Shown here in pieces: positions 1 to 9,012 of a stretch of 64,000 bases of DNA (its first letter is position 1; every line of letters starts with the position of its first letter). The notes beneath the pieces are model-generated. The model saw only the letters and a program-made list of their open reading frames with translations, was not told the DNA's origin and ran no database searches. The position numbers and the translations under genes were made by a program. Source of the stretch: Hymenobacter telluris (GTDB lineage: Bacteria > Bacteroidota > Bacteroidia > Cytophagales > Hymenobacteraceae); NCBI RefSeq assembly GCF_017313265.1, contig NZ_JAFLQZ010000001.1, positions 558,001 to 622,000 on the forward strand, read 5' to 3'.

Positions 1-2975
1 GCCACAACCAGCGGAATCAAGCCCGCCACGAAGGCAAACGAGGTCATCAGGATGGGGCGCAAACGCGAGACGGCGCCTTCCACGGCGGCGGCCAGCACCG
101 TAGCGCCGGCCCGGCGGCGCTGCTCAGCAAACTCGATGACCAGGATGGCGTTCTTCCCCAGCAAGCCCACCAACATTACCAGGGCCACCTGCGCGTAGAT
201 GTTGTTTTCCAGCCCCAGCAGCTTGAGACTAAGAAACGCGCCGAATATGCCGGTGGGCAGACTCAGCAGCACGGGCAGCGGCAGCAGCAAACTTTCATAC
301 TGCGCGGCCAGCAACAGGTACACGAAAATCAGCACCACGCCGAACACGTATAGGGCCTGGTCACCGCTCAGAATCTGCTCACGGGTCATGCCGCTCCACT
401 CGTAGTCGTAGCCGCGGGGCAGCACCTCGGCGGCCACTTTCTCGATGGCCGTAATGGCGTCGCCGGAGCTGAAGCCGGGGGCCGAGTCGCCGTTGAGCAT
501 GGCTGAGGTGTACATGTTGTAGCGGGTCAGCTGGTCGGGGCCGAACACCCGCTCCAGGCGCACGAAGGTGGAGAAAGGCACCATCTCGCCCCGGTCGTTT
601 TTCACGTGCAGGGCCAGCAAATCCTCGGGCCGCCCGCGGTACTCGGGGCCGGCTTGCAGCATCACCTTGTACATCTGCCCGAAGCGGATGAAGTTGGAGG
701 CGTAGTAGCTGCCCATCAGGGTTTGCAGCGTGCTCATGGCCTTGTCAATGGTCACGCCCTTCTTGGCCGCCATGTCCTGGTCCACATGAATCAGGTACTG
801 CGGGAAGTTGGGGTCGAAGCTGGTGAAGGCCCCGCCAATGGCCGCATCCGCACGCAGCGCCGTCAGGAAGGTTTGCGACACTTCGGCGGTTTTTTGCAGG
901 TCGCCGGTGCCCGACTTGTCGAGCAGGCGCAGCTCGAAGCCGCTGGAGTTACCGAAGCCGGGCACCGTAGGCGGCGGCAGAAACTGAATGTCGGCGTCGC
1001 TGATGTTCTTGGTTTTCTCTTCCAGCTCGGCAATGAAGCTGGCCACCGACTGCTCTCGTTCGTCCCAGGCTTTGAGGTTGATCATGCCCATGCCGTAGCT
1101 AGCGCCCGCCACCTCGTTCACGAGGCTATAGCCGGCCAGCGTCGATACCGATTCCACGGGTTTGAGGGCACTGGCAATGCGCTGCACTTCGTCGAGCACG
1201 GCTTCGGTGCGCTCCACGGTGGCCCCGGCGGGGGTTGTGACGTTCACGTACACCATGCCCTGGTCTTCGGTTGGAATAAAGCCCGCGGGCAGCACCCGGC
1301 TTACGCCCCAGGTGGCCGCGAAAAAGCCCGCCAACACCAAAAGCGTAATCATGCGGCGCCCAGCCACCACCGTAAGCAAGCGTTGGTAGCCGCCGGACAG
1401 GGCCTCGTAGCGGCGGTTGAAGCCCGCGAAGAAGCGGCCCAGCAGCCCCTGGCGCGGAGCGTTGGCATCGTGCTTGAGCAGCAACGCGCACAAGGCCGGG
1501 GTGAGCGTCACGGCATTTACGCCCGAAATCACAATGGCAATGGCCAGGGTCAGGGAGAACTGGCGGTAAAACACGCCCACTGGCCCGTCCATGAAGGAAA
1601 CCGGGATGAACACCGCCGACATCACCAGGGTAATGGCAATCAGCGAGGAGCTGATTTCGCCCATGGCCTCGAACGTGGCGGCTCGCGCCGGCAGGTGCTT
1701 CTCCTGCATTTTGGCGTGCACGGCTTCCACCACCACAATGGCGTTATCGACCACAATGCCGATGGCCAGCACCAAGGCAAACAGCGTGAGCAGGTTGATG
1801 CTGAAGCCCAGAGTCTGCATGAAAAACAGCGTGCCAATCAGCGCCACGGGCACGGCCAGGGCCGGAATAAGGGTGGAGCGCCAGTCCTGCAAAAACAGGT
1901 ACACAATCACGAATACCAGCAGGAAAGCCTCCACCAAAGTGCGCAGCACCTCGTGGATACTGGCGTCGAGAAAGCGCGACACGTCGTAGGCGATGCTGTA
2001 CTTCATGCCGGGCGGAAAGCTGGTTTCCTGCAACTCGGCCATGCGCGTTTTCACGTTGGCAATTACTTCGGAGGCGTTGGAGCCGGGGCGCTGCTTGAGC
2101 ATGATAGCCGCCGAGGGCTTGCCGTCGGTTTTCGAGGCCATGCTGTAGGTGAGCGAGCCAAACTCCACGTCGGCCACCTCGCGCAGGCGCAGCACCGAGC
2201 CGTCGGCGTTGGCGCGCACCACCAGGTTGCGGTACTGCTCGGGCTCGAAAAACTTGCCGGAGTAGCGCAGCACGTACTGCATGGCGTGGGGCGTGTTCGA
2301 GCCCGAGCTTTCGCCGGATTTGCCGGGGGCCGCCTCCACGTTCTGGCTGCGGATGGCCTCCACAATTTCGTCGGTGCCTACCTCGTAGGCGGCCATGCGG
2401 TCGGGCTTGAGCCACACCCGCATCGAGTACTCGCGGGAGCCCATGATTTCGGCGAAGCCCACCCCATCAATGCGTTTGAGCTCCTGCAATACATTGATAT
2501 CGGCGAAGTTGTAGATGAACTTTTCGCCCGCCGCCTTGTCGTCGCTGGTGATGTTGAGGTAAAGCAGCATCGAGTTTACCTCTTTCTCGGTGGTTACGCC
2601 GGCCTTGATAACTTCTTCCGGCAGCTCGTCGAGAATGGTGGTTACCCGGTTCTGCACGCCCACGGCGGCCAGGTCGGGGTCGGTGCCCACCTGGAAAAAC
2701 ACGGTAATCAGCGTGACGCCGTTGTTGGAGCTTACCGAGTTCATGTAGGTCATGCCCGGCACGCCGTTGATGGCGCGCTCCAGGGGCGTGGCCACGGCCT
2801 TAGCGCACACTTCGGCGTTGGCGCCGGTGTACTTGGCCGTCACGGTTACGGAGGGCGGCACGATGTCGGGAAATTGGGTGATGGGCAGCGTAAAGAGGGC
2901 CAGCAAGCCCAGCAGCACCAGAAACACCGAAATAACCAGCGACAGGATGGGCCGGCGAATGAAGATATCGAACAT
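1..2975 (-). CDS. AcrB/MexB-like RND efflux pump inner-membrane subunit (HAE1 type), 3' end outside window
   Basis: Translating the minus strand from the ATG at 2975 gives an uninterrupted frame of 991 codons that runs off the left edge; family members are about 1,050 residues, so roughly 60 C-terminal residues are missing. The start MFDIFIRRPILS is the usual RND N-terminus with the first membrane helix. The porter-domain hallmark FPDIVPPSVTVTAKYTGAN lies near residue 36. The helix-4 motif IGIVVDNAIVVVEAV is around residue 405 and the helix-10 GKNAILVIEFA is near the C-terminus. Such pumps are proton-driven trimers in the inner membrane that export drugs, detergents or other amphiphiles with an adaptor and an outer-membrane channel. 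It is downstream of its adaptor (119 bp gap) and is presumably controlled by the two-component pair at 4.7-6.8 kb. The second Asp of the usual DD proton-relay pair is Asn here (D410-N411). Substrate cannot be told. Confidence 0.95.
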   Translation of the reverse strand, partial: MFDIFIRRPILSLVISVFLVLLGLLALFTLPITQFPDIVPPSVTVTAKYTGANAEVCAKAVATPLERAINGVPGMTYMNSVSSNNGVTLITVFFQVGTDPDLAAVGVQNRVTTILDELPEEVIKAGVTTEKEVNSMLLYLNITSDDKAAGEKFIYNFADINVLQELKRIDGVGFAEIMGSREYSMRVWLKPDRMAAYEVGTDEIVEAIRSQNVEAAPGKSGESSGSNTPHAMQYVLRYSGKFFEPEQYRNLVVRANADGSVLRLREVADVEFGSLTYSMASKTDGKPSAAIMLKQRPGSNASEVIANVKTRMAELQETSFPPGMKYSIAYDVSRFLDASIHEVLRTLVEAFLLVFVIVYLFLQDWRSTLIPALAVPVALIGTLFFMQTLGFSINLLTLFALVLAIGIVVDNAIVVVEAVHAKMQEKHLPARAATFEAMGEISSSLIAITLVMSAVFIPVSFMDGPVGVFYRQFSLTLAIAIVISGVNAVTLTPALCALLLKHDANAPRQGLLGRFFAGFNRRYEALSGGYQRLLTVVAGRRMITLLVLAGFFAATWGVSRVLPAGFIPTEDQGMVYVNVTTPAGATVERTEAVLDEVQRIASALKPVESVSTLAGYSLVNEVAGASYGMGMINLKAWDEREQSVASFIAELEEKTKNISDADIQFLPPPTVPGFGNSSGFELRLLDKSGTGDLQKTAEVSQTFLTALRADAAIGGAFTSFDPNFPQYLIHVDQDMAAKKGVTIDKAMSTLQTLMGSYYASNFIRFGQMYKVMLQAGPEYRGRPEDLLALHVKNDRGEMVPFSTFVRLERVFGPDQLTRYNMYTSAMLNGDSAPGFSSGDAITAIEKVAAEVLPRGYDYEWSGMTREQILSGDQALYVFGVVLIFVYLLLAAQYESLLLPLPVLLSLPTGIFGAFLSLKLLGLENNIYAQVALVMLVGLLGKNAILVIEFAEQRRRAGATVLAAAVEGAVSRLRPILMTSFAFVAGLIPLVV

Positions 2976-3094
2976 AAGGCAGCGAGCCGACGCGCCAGGC
3001 GGTCTGCAAATAGGTGGAAAGGAGTAGGCGGGCGGGGCGGTCAGCACCAGCAAAAGCCGGCTGGCAGCCTCCCAGCCCATACCGAACGGGGACG

Positions 3095-4288
3095 TTAGCG
3101 CGCCGCCAGCAGCGAGTCGAGGGAAACGGGGCGGGGCTTGATCTGCTGGCCGTTCTTGAGGCTGTTCGCGCCTTCGTACACGATTCGCTCACCGGGCTTC
3201 AAGCCTTCTTTCACCACGTAAAAATCCCCGGTTCGGGTTTGGGGCACGAAGTTGCGCATGTGCACGGCATTGGCTTGGTCCACCACGTACACGTAGTTTT
3301 TGTCCTGAATTTCAAACACCGCTCTTTGCGGCAGCAGCAGCGCCGCCGGCAGGGTGGTCGTCAGGCGAATCCGGCCCGAGGCACCGTGCTTGAGTGTCCG
3401 CTGCGGGTTGGCAAACCGCGCCCGGAACGCCAGCGAGCCAGTGTTGGGATTGAACTCGCTTTCGGTGGTTTCGATGTGGCCCGCCTGCGGGTACAACGAG
3501 TTGTCGGCCAGCGTCAGCTGCACCGAATCGGAGTGCCGGTCGGGATACTGCTGCCGGGCCTTCAGGTACTGCAAGTATTCTCCCTCGCCCACGTTGAAGT
3601 AGGCGTACACTTCGTGCAAATCGGAAACGGTGGTCAGCAAGGTGCCTTCTTCCACCAGGCTGCCCATCTTCAGCGGGATACGGTCAATGACGCCGTCGAA
3701 GGGGGCCCGCACCAGCGTGTAGCTTAAGTTGAGGCGGGCCGCGGCCACTCCGGCTTGCGCCTGGGCTATCTGGGCCCGGGCATCCTTCACCTTGTTGGCG
3801 GCCAGCGTCAGTTCGGTTTTGGCCACGATGTTTTTGTCGGCCAGCAATTGCACCCGCTCACGCTCCACGTCGGCCGCGCCGGCTTGGGCTTGCGCGCTGG
3901 CCAGGGCCGCCTGGGCCTGGCTGAGTTGGTTGCGGTAGACGCTGGCATTGAGTTGAAACAACGGCTGGCCTTTCTTCACCGGACGGCCCTCATCCACATA
4001 AATGCGCTCCAGAAACCCCGCTACCTGGGCCCGCACTTCCACGTTGCGCACGGCTTGCACGTCGGCTACGTAATCATGAAACAGGTCTTGCTCCACGGGT
4101 TTCAGCGCTACTACGGGCCGCACGTCCGGGGCGGCAACACGGCCCCGTTCCTTGCCATCAACCGAACAGCCGCTGACGCCTGCCACGCAAGTTGCGGCGA
4201 GCAACGCCCGGCGCAAAGGGCCACCCAGTACCCCTTGGGAAAAAACGAATGGAAGCCTAGGGAGCGGCTTGAAAAATGATAGGCTCAT
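3095..4288 (-). CDS. RND efflux periplasmic adaptor lipoprotein (MexA/AcrA family)
   Basis: 397 residues. The N-terminus ends in a lipobox (GVSGC, Cys41), so the protein should be anchored by lipid. The biotinyl-lipoyl hybrid motif (VEVRAQVAGFLERIYVDEG, near residue 83) is followed by an alpha-hairpin rich in Ala/Gln (about 115-170), the second lipoyl half (LVRAPFDGVIDRIPLKMGS) and beta-barrel/membrane-proximal domains, the order of membrane fusion proteins. It bridges the RND pump encoded next (119 bp downstream) to a TolC-like channel. No channel gene is adjacent in this window; it may lie past the left edge. It starts 14 bp after the small membrane-protein gene, so the three genes are probably one transcript. 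Confidence 0.94.
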   Translation of the reverse strand: MSLSFFKPLPRLPFVFSQGVLGGPLRRALLAATCVAGVSGCSVDGKERGRVAAPDVRPVVALKPVEQDLFHDYVADVQAVRNVEVRAQVAGFLERIYVDEGRPVKKGQPLFQLNASVYRNQLSQAQAALASAQAQAGAADVERERVQLLADKNIVAKTELTLAANKVKDARAQIAQAQAGVAAARLNLSYTLVRAPFDGVIDRIPLKMGSLVEEGTLLTTVSDLHEVYAYFNVGEGEYLQYLKARQQYPDRHSDSVQLTLADNSLYPQAGHIETTESEFNPNTGSLAFRARFANPQRTLKHGASGRIRLTTTLPAALLLPQRAVFEIQDKNYVYVVDQANAVHMRNFVPQTRTGDFYVVKEGLKPGERIVYEGANSLKNGQQIKPRPVSLDSLLAAR

Positions 4289-4302
4289 GGACAGGGGGTG
4301 AA

Positions 4303-4569
4303 TTAGCGGTCAGCCAGCACCTGGCTGCGTTCTTGGTGGCGTAGGATCAGCAGCAGGCTATCTTGCTGCTGCTGTTGGATCTGACAATGGGCTAGCTGCT
4401 GCTGCGTGAGGTGCAAATCGGCCGTTGCCTCGGCTAGCTCCTCGATGTGCTCGGCCGGAAAGAACTCCAGCCGGGACGTCAGCAGCAGCCCGTTGAGCCC
4501 CAGCGAAAGCGCCAGGCCGACGGCGAGCAGCAGCATGAGCAGGGAGGGTGAACGGGAATGCCAGCGCAT
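4303..4569 (-). CDS. small single-pass membrane protein with Gln-rich periplasmic coiled coil, first gene of RND operon
   Basis: 88 residues, ATG start. An N-terminal hydrophobic segment (about residues 9-31, LLMLLLAVGLALSLGLNGLL) is followed by a predicted helical, Glu/Gln-rich tail containing a run of five Gln, consistent with a short coiled coil outside the inner membrane. I do not recognise a family. It is placed 14 bp before the adaptor gene and directly behind the intergenic region that carries a direct repeat that could bind the response regulator, so it is likely co-expressed with the pump. It may be a small accessory or sensor peptide of the efflux system; that is inference. The alternative that it is a chance reading frame is less likely given strand, spacing and a sensible membrane topology. 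Confidence 0.65.
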   Translation of the reverse strand: MRWHSRSPSLLMLLLAVGLALSLGLNGLLLTSRLEFFPAEHIEELAEATADLHLTQQQLAHCQIQQQQQDSLLLILRHQERSQVLADR

Positions 4570-4628
4570 GGAAGTCGGGGTAGCGGGAGCTAGGTGGAAA
4601 GTCCAACAAAGGACTTGCGCCGACTTAA

Positions 4629-4650
4629 GAATGAGATGAGAATAGAATGA
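4629..4650 (-). promoter_or_regulatory. direct repeat, candidate response-regulator site upstream of RND operon
   Basis: On the minus strand the sequence reads ATTCTATTCTCATCTCATTC, which holds ATTCT twice with an 11-bp period. OmpR-family regulators usually bind direct half-sites spaced by about one helical turn, and this lies about 60-80 bp upstream of the first gene of the efflux operon and downstream of the regulator/kinase genes. Assignment as the operator of the adjacent regulator is an inference. Confidence 0.35.
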
Positions 4651-4654
4651 AAAC

Positions 4655-4707
4655 AGATGAGAGGGCCGATTACCGCGTGCAAACAGCAGTAACCGGCCCT
4701 CTCATCT
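4655..4707 (-). terminator. hairpin terminator after the histidine kinase gene
   Basis: Perfect 14-bp arms (AGATGAGAGGGCCG at 4655-4668 and its complement at 4694-4707) with a 25-nt loop, 18 bp after the kinase stop codon. On the minus strand the hairpin is followed by a T-rich run (TGTTTTCATTCTATTCTC). It separates the kinase transcript from the efflux operon. Confidence 0.7.
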
Positions 4708-4724
4708 TGTTTCAAGCAAGCGTG

Positions 4725-6107
4725 CTACAGAGGAGCGGCAGGCAGCAATACCGTGGCCGTAGTGCCCTGGCCAGGGGCCGAGGTGATTTCCAGCCGGCCT
4801 CCATGGCGCAGCACAATGCGCCGGGTGAGCGGCAACCCCAGGCCGTAGCCTGGCCGGCCCATAGCTCCCGCCGCCCGGTACAAAGGCTCGTAAATCTGGT
4901 GCAGCTCCTCGGGCGAAAGGCCAGGCCCCGCGTCGGTGATGCTTATTTGCAGCCAGTTGCTGGCCGCGTACGTTATTTCCGTGCGCACTGGCCCCGTGGA
5001 ATACTTGCCGGCGTTGTCGAGCAGGTTGAGTAAGGCGGTGGTCAGCAAATCGGCATTGCCAGCCAGCATAAACAAGTCGGCCTCGGTATCGGTGGGTATT
5101 TCTTTAAATGCCAAGCGCCACTCCCGGCCGGGGTATCGGCTTCGCATCAGGATTAAGGCCTCGTTTACGCACTCATCAAGGCGCACGGGCACAAAGGCGG
5201 GCAGTGCCCCATCTACCTTGGCCAGGTTCAACAAGCTGTTGGTAAGATCAGTCAGGCGGCGGGCCGCCTCCAGACTCTGGGTAATGCTCTGTCGGGCTTC
5301 AGGTAAGGTAGTATCGTAGGCGAGGGCCGTTTCCAGGGTGCCGGTTAGCGTGGTAAGGGGCGTGCGTAGCTCGTGGGAGGCGTGCGAAAGAAAGCTTTTC
5401 TGCGCCTCAAAGGCCTGCTCTAGCCCGGCCAGCATGGTATTGATGACCTGGGCAAGCTGAGCGAGTTCATCGCGCCCATTGCTCTCGGACAGCCGCCGCC
5501 CCAGATTGGTTGCCGAAATGCGCCCCGCTTGCCGGCTAATGCGCGCTACGGGCCGCAAAGCCGAGCCCGCGAACAACCATCCCGCCAGCACCGTGACGGC
5601 CAGTGCCCCCACATTGCTCAGCGCCAGCAGCAGCCCTAACTGCCGCAACTGCGCCCAGCCCGCCCGATCCTCCGCCGACACCAGAATGCGGTACTGGTCG
5701 GGGCTGGTGGGCTCCGAAAATACCAGTCCCACGGTTTCGCGCTGGCCTTCCCGAGGAAAGGACACCAGCCGACCCGGCACCAGCTTGCGTAGCCGTGCCC
5801 GGTTTGCCATCTGGTTGATGCTGTCGGCCGAGCTGTAGCGGAGCGTGTTGTCGGGCCCGTAGATGCTGATTTGCTCGCGGGGCAGCGTTAGTAGGTCGCT
5901 GCGGCGCAAGCTGCCGAGCATGCCCGCCTCCAGTTTATGGGTACGCATCAGCACCCGCCCCGCCACCGTACCGCTATTGGCCAGCCGAAACTCGAAGCGT
6001 TGGGCCCGGGTGTGGGCGCTGAAATAATAGATAAACGCGGAGAAGCCGAGTTGAATGCCAAGCACCAGCAGCGTAAAGCGAAGCGTCAGCTTGTTGCGAA
6101 TCAGCAT
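4725..6107 (-). CDS. sensor histidine kinase of OmpR-type two-component system (efflux-linked)
   Basis: 460 residues. Two membrane segments (about 8-28 and 157-181) bracket a periplasmic sensor of about 125 residues. A HAMP domain (about 180-230) follows, then the HisKA box SHASHELRTPL with phosphorylatable His245. The HATPase_c part shows the N box (NLLDNAGKYS), DAGPGLS (G1) and GYGLGLPLTRRI (G2). It is transcribed 65 bp after the response regulator and 155 bp before the RND operon on the same strand, so it probably controls that pump. The periplasmic domain has no motif I can name; the small size fits sensing of cations or envelope-active compounds. Confidence 0.93.
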   Translation of the reverse strand: MLIRNKLTLRFTLLVLGIQLGFSAFIYYFSAHTRAQRFEFRLANSGTVAGRVLMRTHKLEAGMLGSLRRSDLLTLPREQISIYGPDNTLRYSSADSINQMANRARLRKLVPGRLVSFPREGQRETVGLVFSEPTSPDQYRILVSAEDRAGWAQLRQLGLLLALSNVGALAVTVLAGWLFAGSALRPVARISRQAGRISATNLGRRLSESNGRDELAQLAQVINTMLAGLEQAFEAQKSFLSHASHELRTPLTTLTGTLETALAYDTTLPEARQSITQSLEAARRLTDLTNSLLNLAKVDGALPAFVPVRLDECVNEALILMRSRYPGREWRLAFKEIPTDTEADLFMLAGNADLLTTALLNLLDNAGKYSTGPVRTEITYAASNWLQISITDAGPGLSPEELHQIYEPLYRAAGAMGRPGYGLGLPLTRRIVLRHGGRLEITSAPGQGTTATVLLPAAPL

Positions 6108-6172
6108 GTATATATCAACTGGTTAGGCACTGCTTTGTGGGCTTGCAATACTTTAGAAGCCAGGCAAGGTAC

Positions 6173-6847
6173 TCACTCGGCCCGCATCACGTAGCCCATT
6201 CCAACCACCGTGTGAATTAGCTTAGGCGAGTAGTCCCGGTCTATTTTCTTGCGCAAGTAGCCCACGTACACGTCAATGATGTTGGTGGTGGTATCGAAAT
6301 CCACTTCCCAGACCCGCTCGGCAATGTCCACCCGCGAGACGATACGGCCCTGATTAAGCAGCAGGTGTTCGAGTAGCGAATACTCCCGGCTGGTTAAGTC
6401 GATGCGTTGGCCAGCGCGCGTCACAATCTTGGAGTCCAGGTTTAGCTGCAAGTCGGCAAGTTGCAGCAGCTGCGGGGTGCTGGTTTCTGCGTAGCGCTTG
6501 GTTAGGGCCCGCACCCGCAGCAGCAGTTCCCGAAACGCAAAAGGCTTCACCAGGTAGTCGTCGGCCCCAGCCTCGAAGCCTATTTCCTTGTCGGCGAGGC
6601 TGTCGAGGGCGGTGAGCAGCAGCACGGGCACACGGGGCCCGGCCCCACGGATGCGGTGGCACAGCTCCACGCCGTTGAGGTAGGGCAGGTTCACGTCGAG
6701 GATCACCATGTCGTAGGGTTGTTGCTGGTACAGTGACCAGCCCGAGCGGCCATCGTAGGCAATGGTTAGCTCGTACCCTTCGTGCTCGAACCCTTTCCTG
6801 ACAAAAGACGCCACATGCGGATCATCCTCGACGAGCAGAATTTTCAT
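6173..6847 (-). CDS. OmpR/PhoB-family response regulator
   Basis: 224 residues. The receiver domain begins MKILLVEDDPHV (acidic pocket at residues 8-9), with the phosphoacceptor Asp51 in MVILDVNLP, a conserved Thr in LLLTA and Lys in DYLVKPF. The C-terminal winged helix (about 125-222) has the family signatures LTSREYSLLEHLL, VDIAERVW and TNIIDVYVGYLRKKID. It is a DNA-binding transcription factor activated by the kinase encoded 65 bp downstream. The likely target is the RND efflux operon just beyond the kinase, and possibly its own promoter. Confidence 0.95.
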   Translation of the reverse strand: MKILLVEDDPHVASFVRKGFEHEGYELTIAYDGRSGWSLYQQQPYDMVILDVNLPYLNGVELCHRIRGAGPRVPVLLLTALDSLADKEIGFEAGADDYLVKPFAFRELLLRVRALTKRYAETSTPQLLQLADLQLNLDSKIVTRAGQRIDLTSREYSLLEHLLLNQGRIVSRVDIAERVWEVDFDTTTNIIDVYVGYLRKKIDRDYSPKLIHTVVGMGYVMRAE

Positions 6848-7050
6848 GCAAAAGTGAATAGAGTTGGTCTACAATAACGCACAGTTTGAGGACATGATAG
6901 AGGCCCAGCATATCATGGTCGATGTTGTAGAACTCCCAGCGGCTAGGTGCCTTCGTAGATTGTCTGCCAGCCCATCTTCGAGGCGGCCGGCCCACGTGGG
7001 GCAAATCCTTTTCAGTGCCAAGGCAGTGTGCTTTAATATGTTAATCAGGC

Positions 7051-8859
7051 TTATCGCAGCACTTCTACAAACGTCTTGGTGCGGGCCATGTCCATGAACT
7101 CCAGGTCCTCAACGGCACGTTGGGCGAACTTGCGGTCCAGCTGCACGGCGCGGCGCAGGTTTTCGCCCATGCGGGCTTCATCTTTCTGGCGGGCGGCCAC
7201 TACGGCCAGGCAGTAGTAGGCCAGCGGGTCGTTGGGCTGGAGGGTGAGGGCCTCCTGGTAGATGCCGGCGGCTCCGTCGTAATTGCTTTTCAGCAGGTAA
7301 ATCAGGGCCCGGTTCATGGTGTTCTGGTAGCTTTTCGAGCTGTAGCTGAGGCTGCTCAACGCATCATCAAGCTGGCCGACTTCGATTTCCAGGGCGGCTT
7401 TGTCGGCAAATACCTTGTCGAGGACCGGGCGCGGGCCACCGAGCTTGATGGCGTAATCGTAGCTCTGAAGGGCTTCGAGCTTGTCGCCGGCGCGGTGGTA
7501 GGCAGTGGCCACGCGGTAAAACAGGGTGGCCGTGGGGTTGCGGTGCGCCGCCAGCGTGAAGTTGACGGCCGCGCGCCGCAGATAGGCCCGGCGCACTTTG
7601 TCGCTCACTTCTTTCTCGGAGCGTTGCAGCAGCACTACGGCCAGGTTGTGGTAGGCCTCCCAGTTGCCGGTAGCCGCCACGGCCGTTTCGTAGATGCGCT
7701 GTTTTTCGGCCAGTAGTGGGGTGAGCGTGGCGGAGTAGCGCAGCTCCTCGGGCGTGAGGGCATCGGTTTCCAGCTGCTTGTCCACTATCTTTTTCGAAAG
7801 CAGATAAATCTCGGAATCGTAGCGCTTGGGGGCCGTGTACTGCACGGCCACCGTGCCGAAGCGCATCACCGGGTAGATGTACTGCTCCAGGTAGTCGAAA
7901 TACGAAAGCCGGTGCAGGCTCTTTTCCTTTTGGGCGTAGCTGCCCGGTGTGTCGTTGACGAGCAGCAGCACCGAATCAATCTGCGCGGGCTTCAGCGCCG
8001 ACTGCTGTACTTTGCTCAGAAACAGGTCCCAGCGGCGGACGTAGGTTTCCGTCTCGAAGTCGATGGCGCTGACTTTGTTGAGGTAAGAATCCGTGTCGAC
8101 GCGCTTTTTGTAGTACTTGAGCAGCGCCTGCACCCGCTTATTGGCCAGGCGGGTGTCGCGCGAGTCGATGGAGTCGGGGGAGTGGCCGGCTACTATCATC
8201 ACCTTGGTGGTGTGCTGGTTGGCCTCAATGAAATCTTCCAGCGCCGCTACGTTGGTGCCCAGGAAATTGCGGATTTCGGCTTTGCCGTTGTCGAAGTAGA
8301 AGGGCAACACGCGGGTACCGCTCATGTTGTTGTCGGCCACCTCGGGAAGCAGGGCAATAGTGGAATCCTGACGGACCACCAGTTGGCCGGTGCTCACGAT
8401 GCCGCGCGCCACGCGGGTTTCCTGGCCTTTCAGGCGCTTACCGTTGGGCTTTAGCTGGCGCACTTCGGCCTGGGCCAGCAGCTCGCCGGGGCTCTTGTTG
8501 GGCGCGTACGGAAACGATAGTTGCTTGGTAATCACCAGCTGATCTTTCTGGTTTTCGTCGTAGGTGTACTCGCCCGACTGGAACGAGAGGCGGCCCAGCG
8601 TGTCTTCGCGCAGCTCGTTGTCGTAGCGGTAGCGCATGTTCAAGCTGAAGGCGGCGCCTTTTTTCAGGTGCTTGGCGGGCACACGGGCCGTTACTTCGAA
8701 AAGCACGTTTTCGCCGTTGGTTTCCAGCACCGAGGGCTGCACGCTTATTTGTTGGCCGGCCTGCGCAACCTTCAGCATCCGGGGCAACGTACAACCGGAT
8801 AATACGCTGGTTCCGGCAACCAGCAACGCAAACGAAATCAGGGGCAGCGAGCTTCTCAT
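7051..8859 (-). CDS. OmpA-domain and TPR outer-membrane lipoprotein
   Basis: 602 residues from the ATG at 8859. An upstream extension of 44 residues is open but lacks signal character, whereas this start gives a signal peptide with lipobox (LLVAGTSVLSGC). After a beta-rich N-terminal part of about 190 residues comes an OmpA-like peptidoglycan-binding region (VLPFYFDNGKAEIRNF through NKRVQALLKYY). The C-terminal 250 residues carry tetratricopeptide-type helices (for example NPTATLFYRVATAYHRAGD and PNDPLAYYCLAVVAARQKD). It is probably an outer-membrane lipoprotein that ties the envelope to the cell wall or scaffolds a complex. It resembles the general layout of gliding/T9SS-associated OmpA-TPR proteins, but I cannot assign it to one. 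Confidence 0.85.
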   Translation of the reverse strand: MRSSLPLISFALLVAGTSVLSGCTLPRMLKVAQAGQQISVQPSVLETNGENVLFEVTARVPAKHLKKGAAFSLNMRYRYDNELREDTLGRLSFQSGEYTYDENQKDQLVITKQLSFPYAPNKSPGELLAQAEVRQLKPNGKRLKGQETRVARGIVSTGQLVVRQDSTIALLPEVADNNMSGTRVLPFYFDNGKAEIRNFLGTNVAALEDFIEANQHTTKVMIVAGHSPDSIDSRDTRLANKRVQALLKYYKKRVDTDSYLNKVSAIDFETETYVRRWDLFLSKVQQSALKPAQIDSVLLLVNDTPGSYAQKEKSLHRLSYFDYLEQYIYPVMRFGTVAVQYTAPKRYDSEIYLLSKKIVDKQLETDALTPEELRYSATLTPLLAEKQRIYETAVAATGNWEAYHNLAVVLLQRSEKEVSDKVRRAYLRRAAVNFTLAAHRNPTATLFYRVATAYHRAGDKLEALQSYDYAIKLGGPRPVLDKVFADKAALEIEVGQLDDALSSLSYSSKSYQNTMNRALIYLLKSNYDGAAGIYQEALTLQPNDPLAYYCLAVVAARQKDEARMGENLRRAVQLDRKFAQRAVEDLEFMDMARTKTFVEVLR

Positions 8860-8946
8860 AGGCAATAGGGGCGGGGGAATTTCAGCAAGCAAACGAAAAA
8901 CCAGCCGCCACCGACGTATCTTGGATGGGATTTGTACTGGTTGGGC

Positions 8947-8976
8947 TTGCTTCCGCAACTGTATCTTGTTATTTTG
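8947..8976 (+). promoter_or_regulatory. candidate Bacteroidota promoter for the PspC gene
   Basis: TTG at 8947-8949, a 19-bp spacer and TTATTTTG at 8969-8976. This is one base away from the TAnnTTTG -7 consensus. Predicted transcription start is about 25 bp before the PspC ATG. Confidence 0.35.
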
Positions 8977-9012
8977 TACCGAGTTAGCCACAGATTGAAA
9001 CGGGAAATAGCT

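Noticed and set aside
606..3098. 830-codon plus-strand open frame
   Set aside because: It is the antisense shadow of the RND pump; the His/Gly/Gln-rich product has no fold signs, while the minus frame gives a complete RND sequence.
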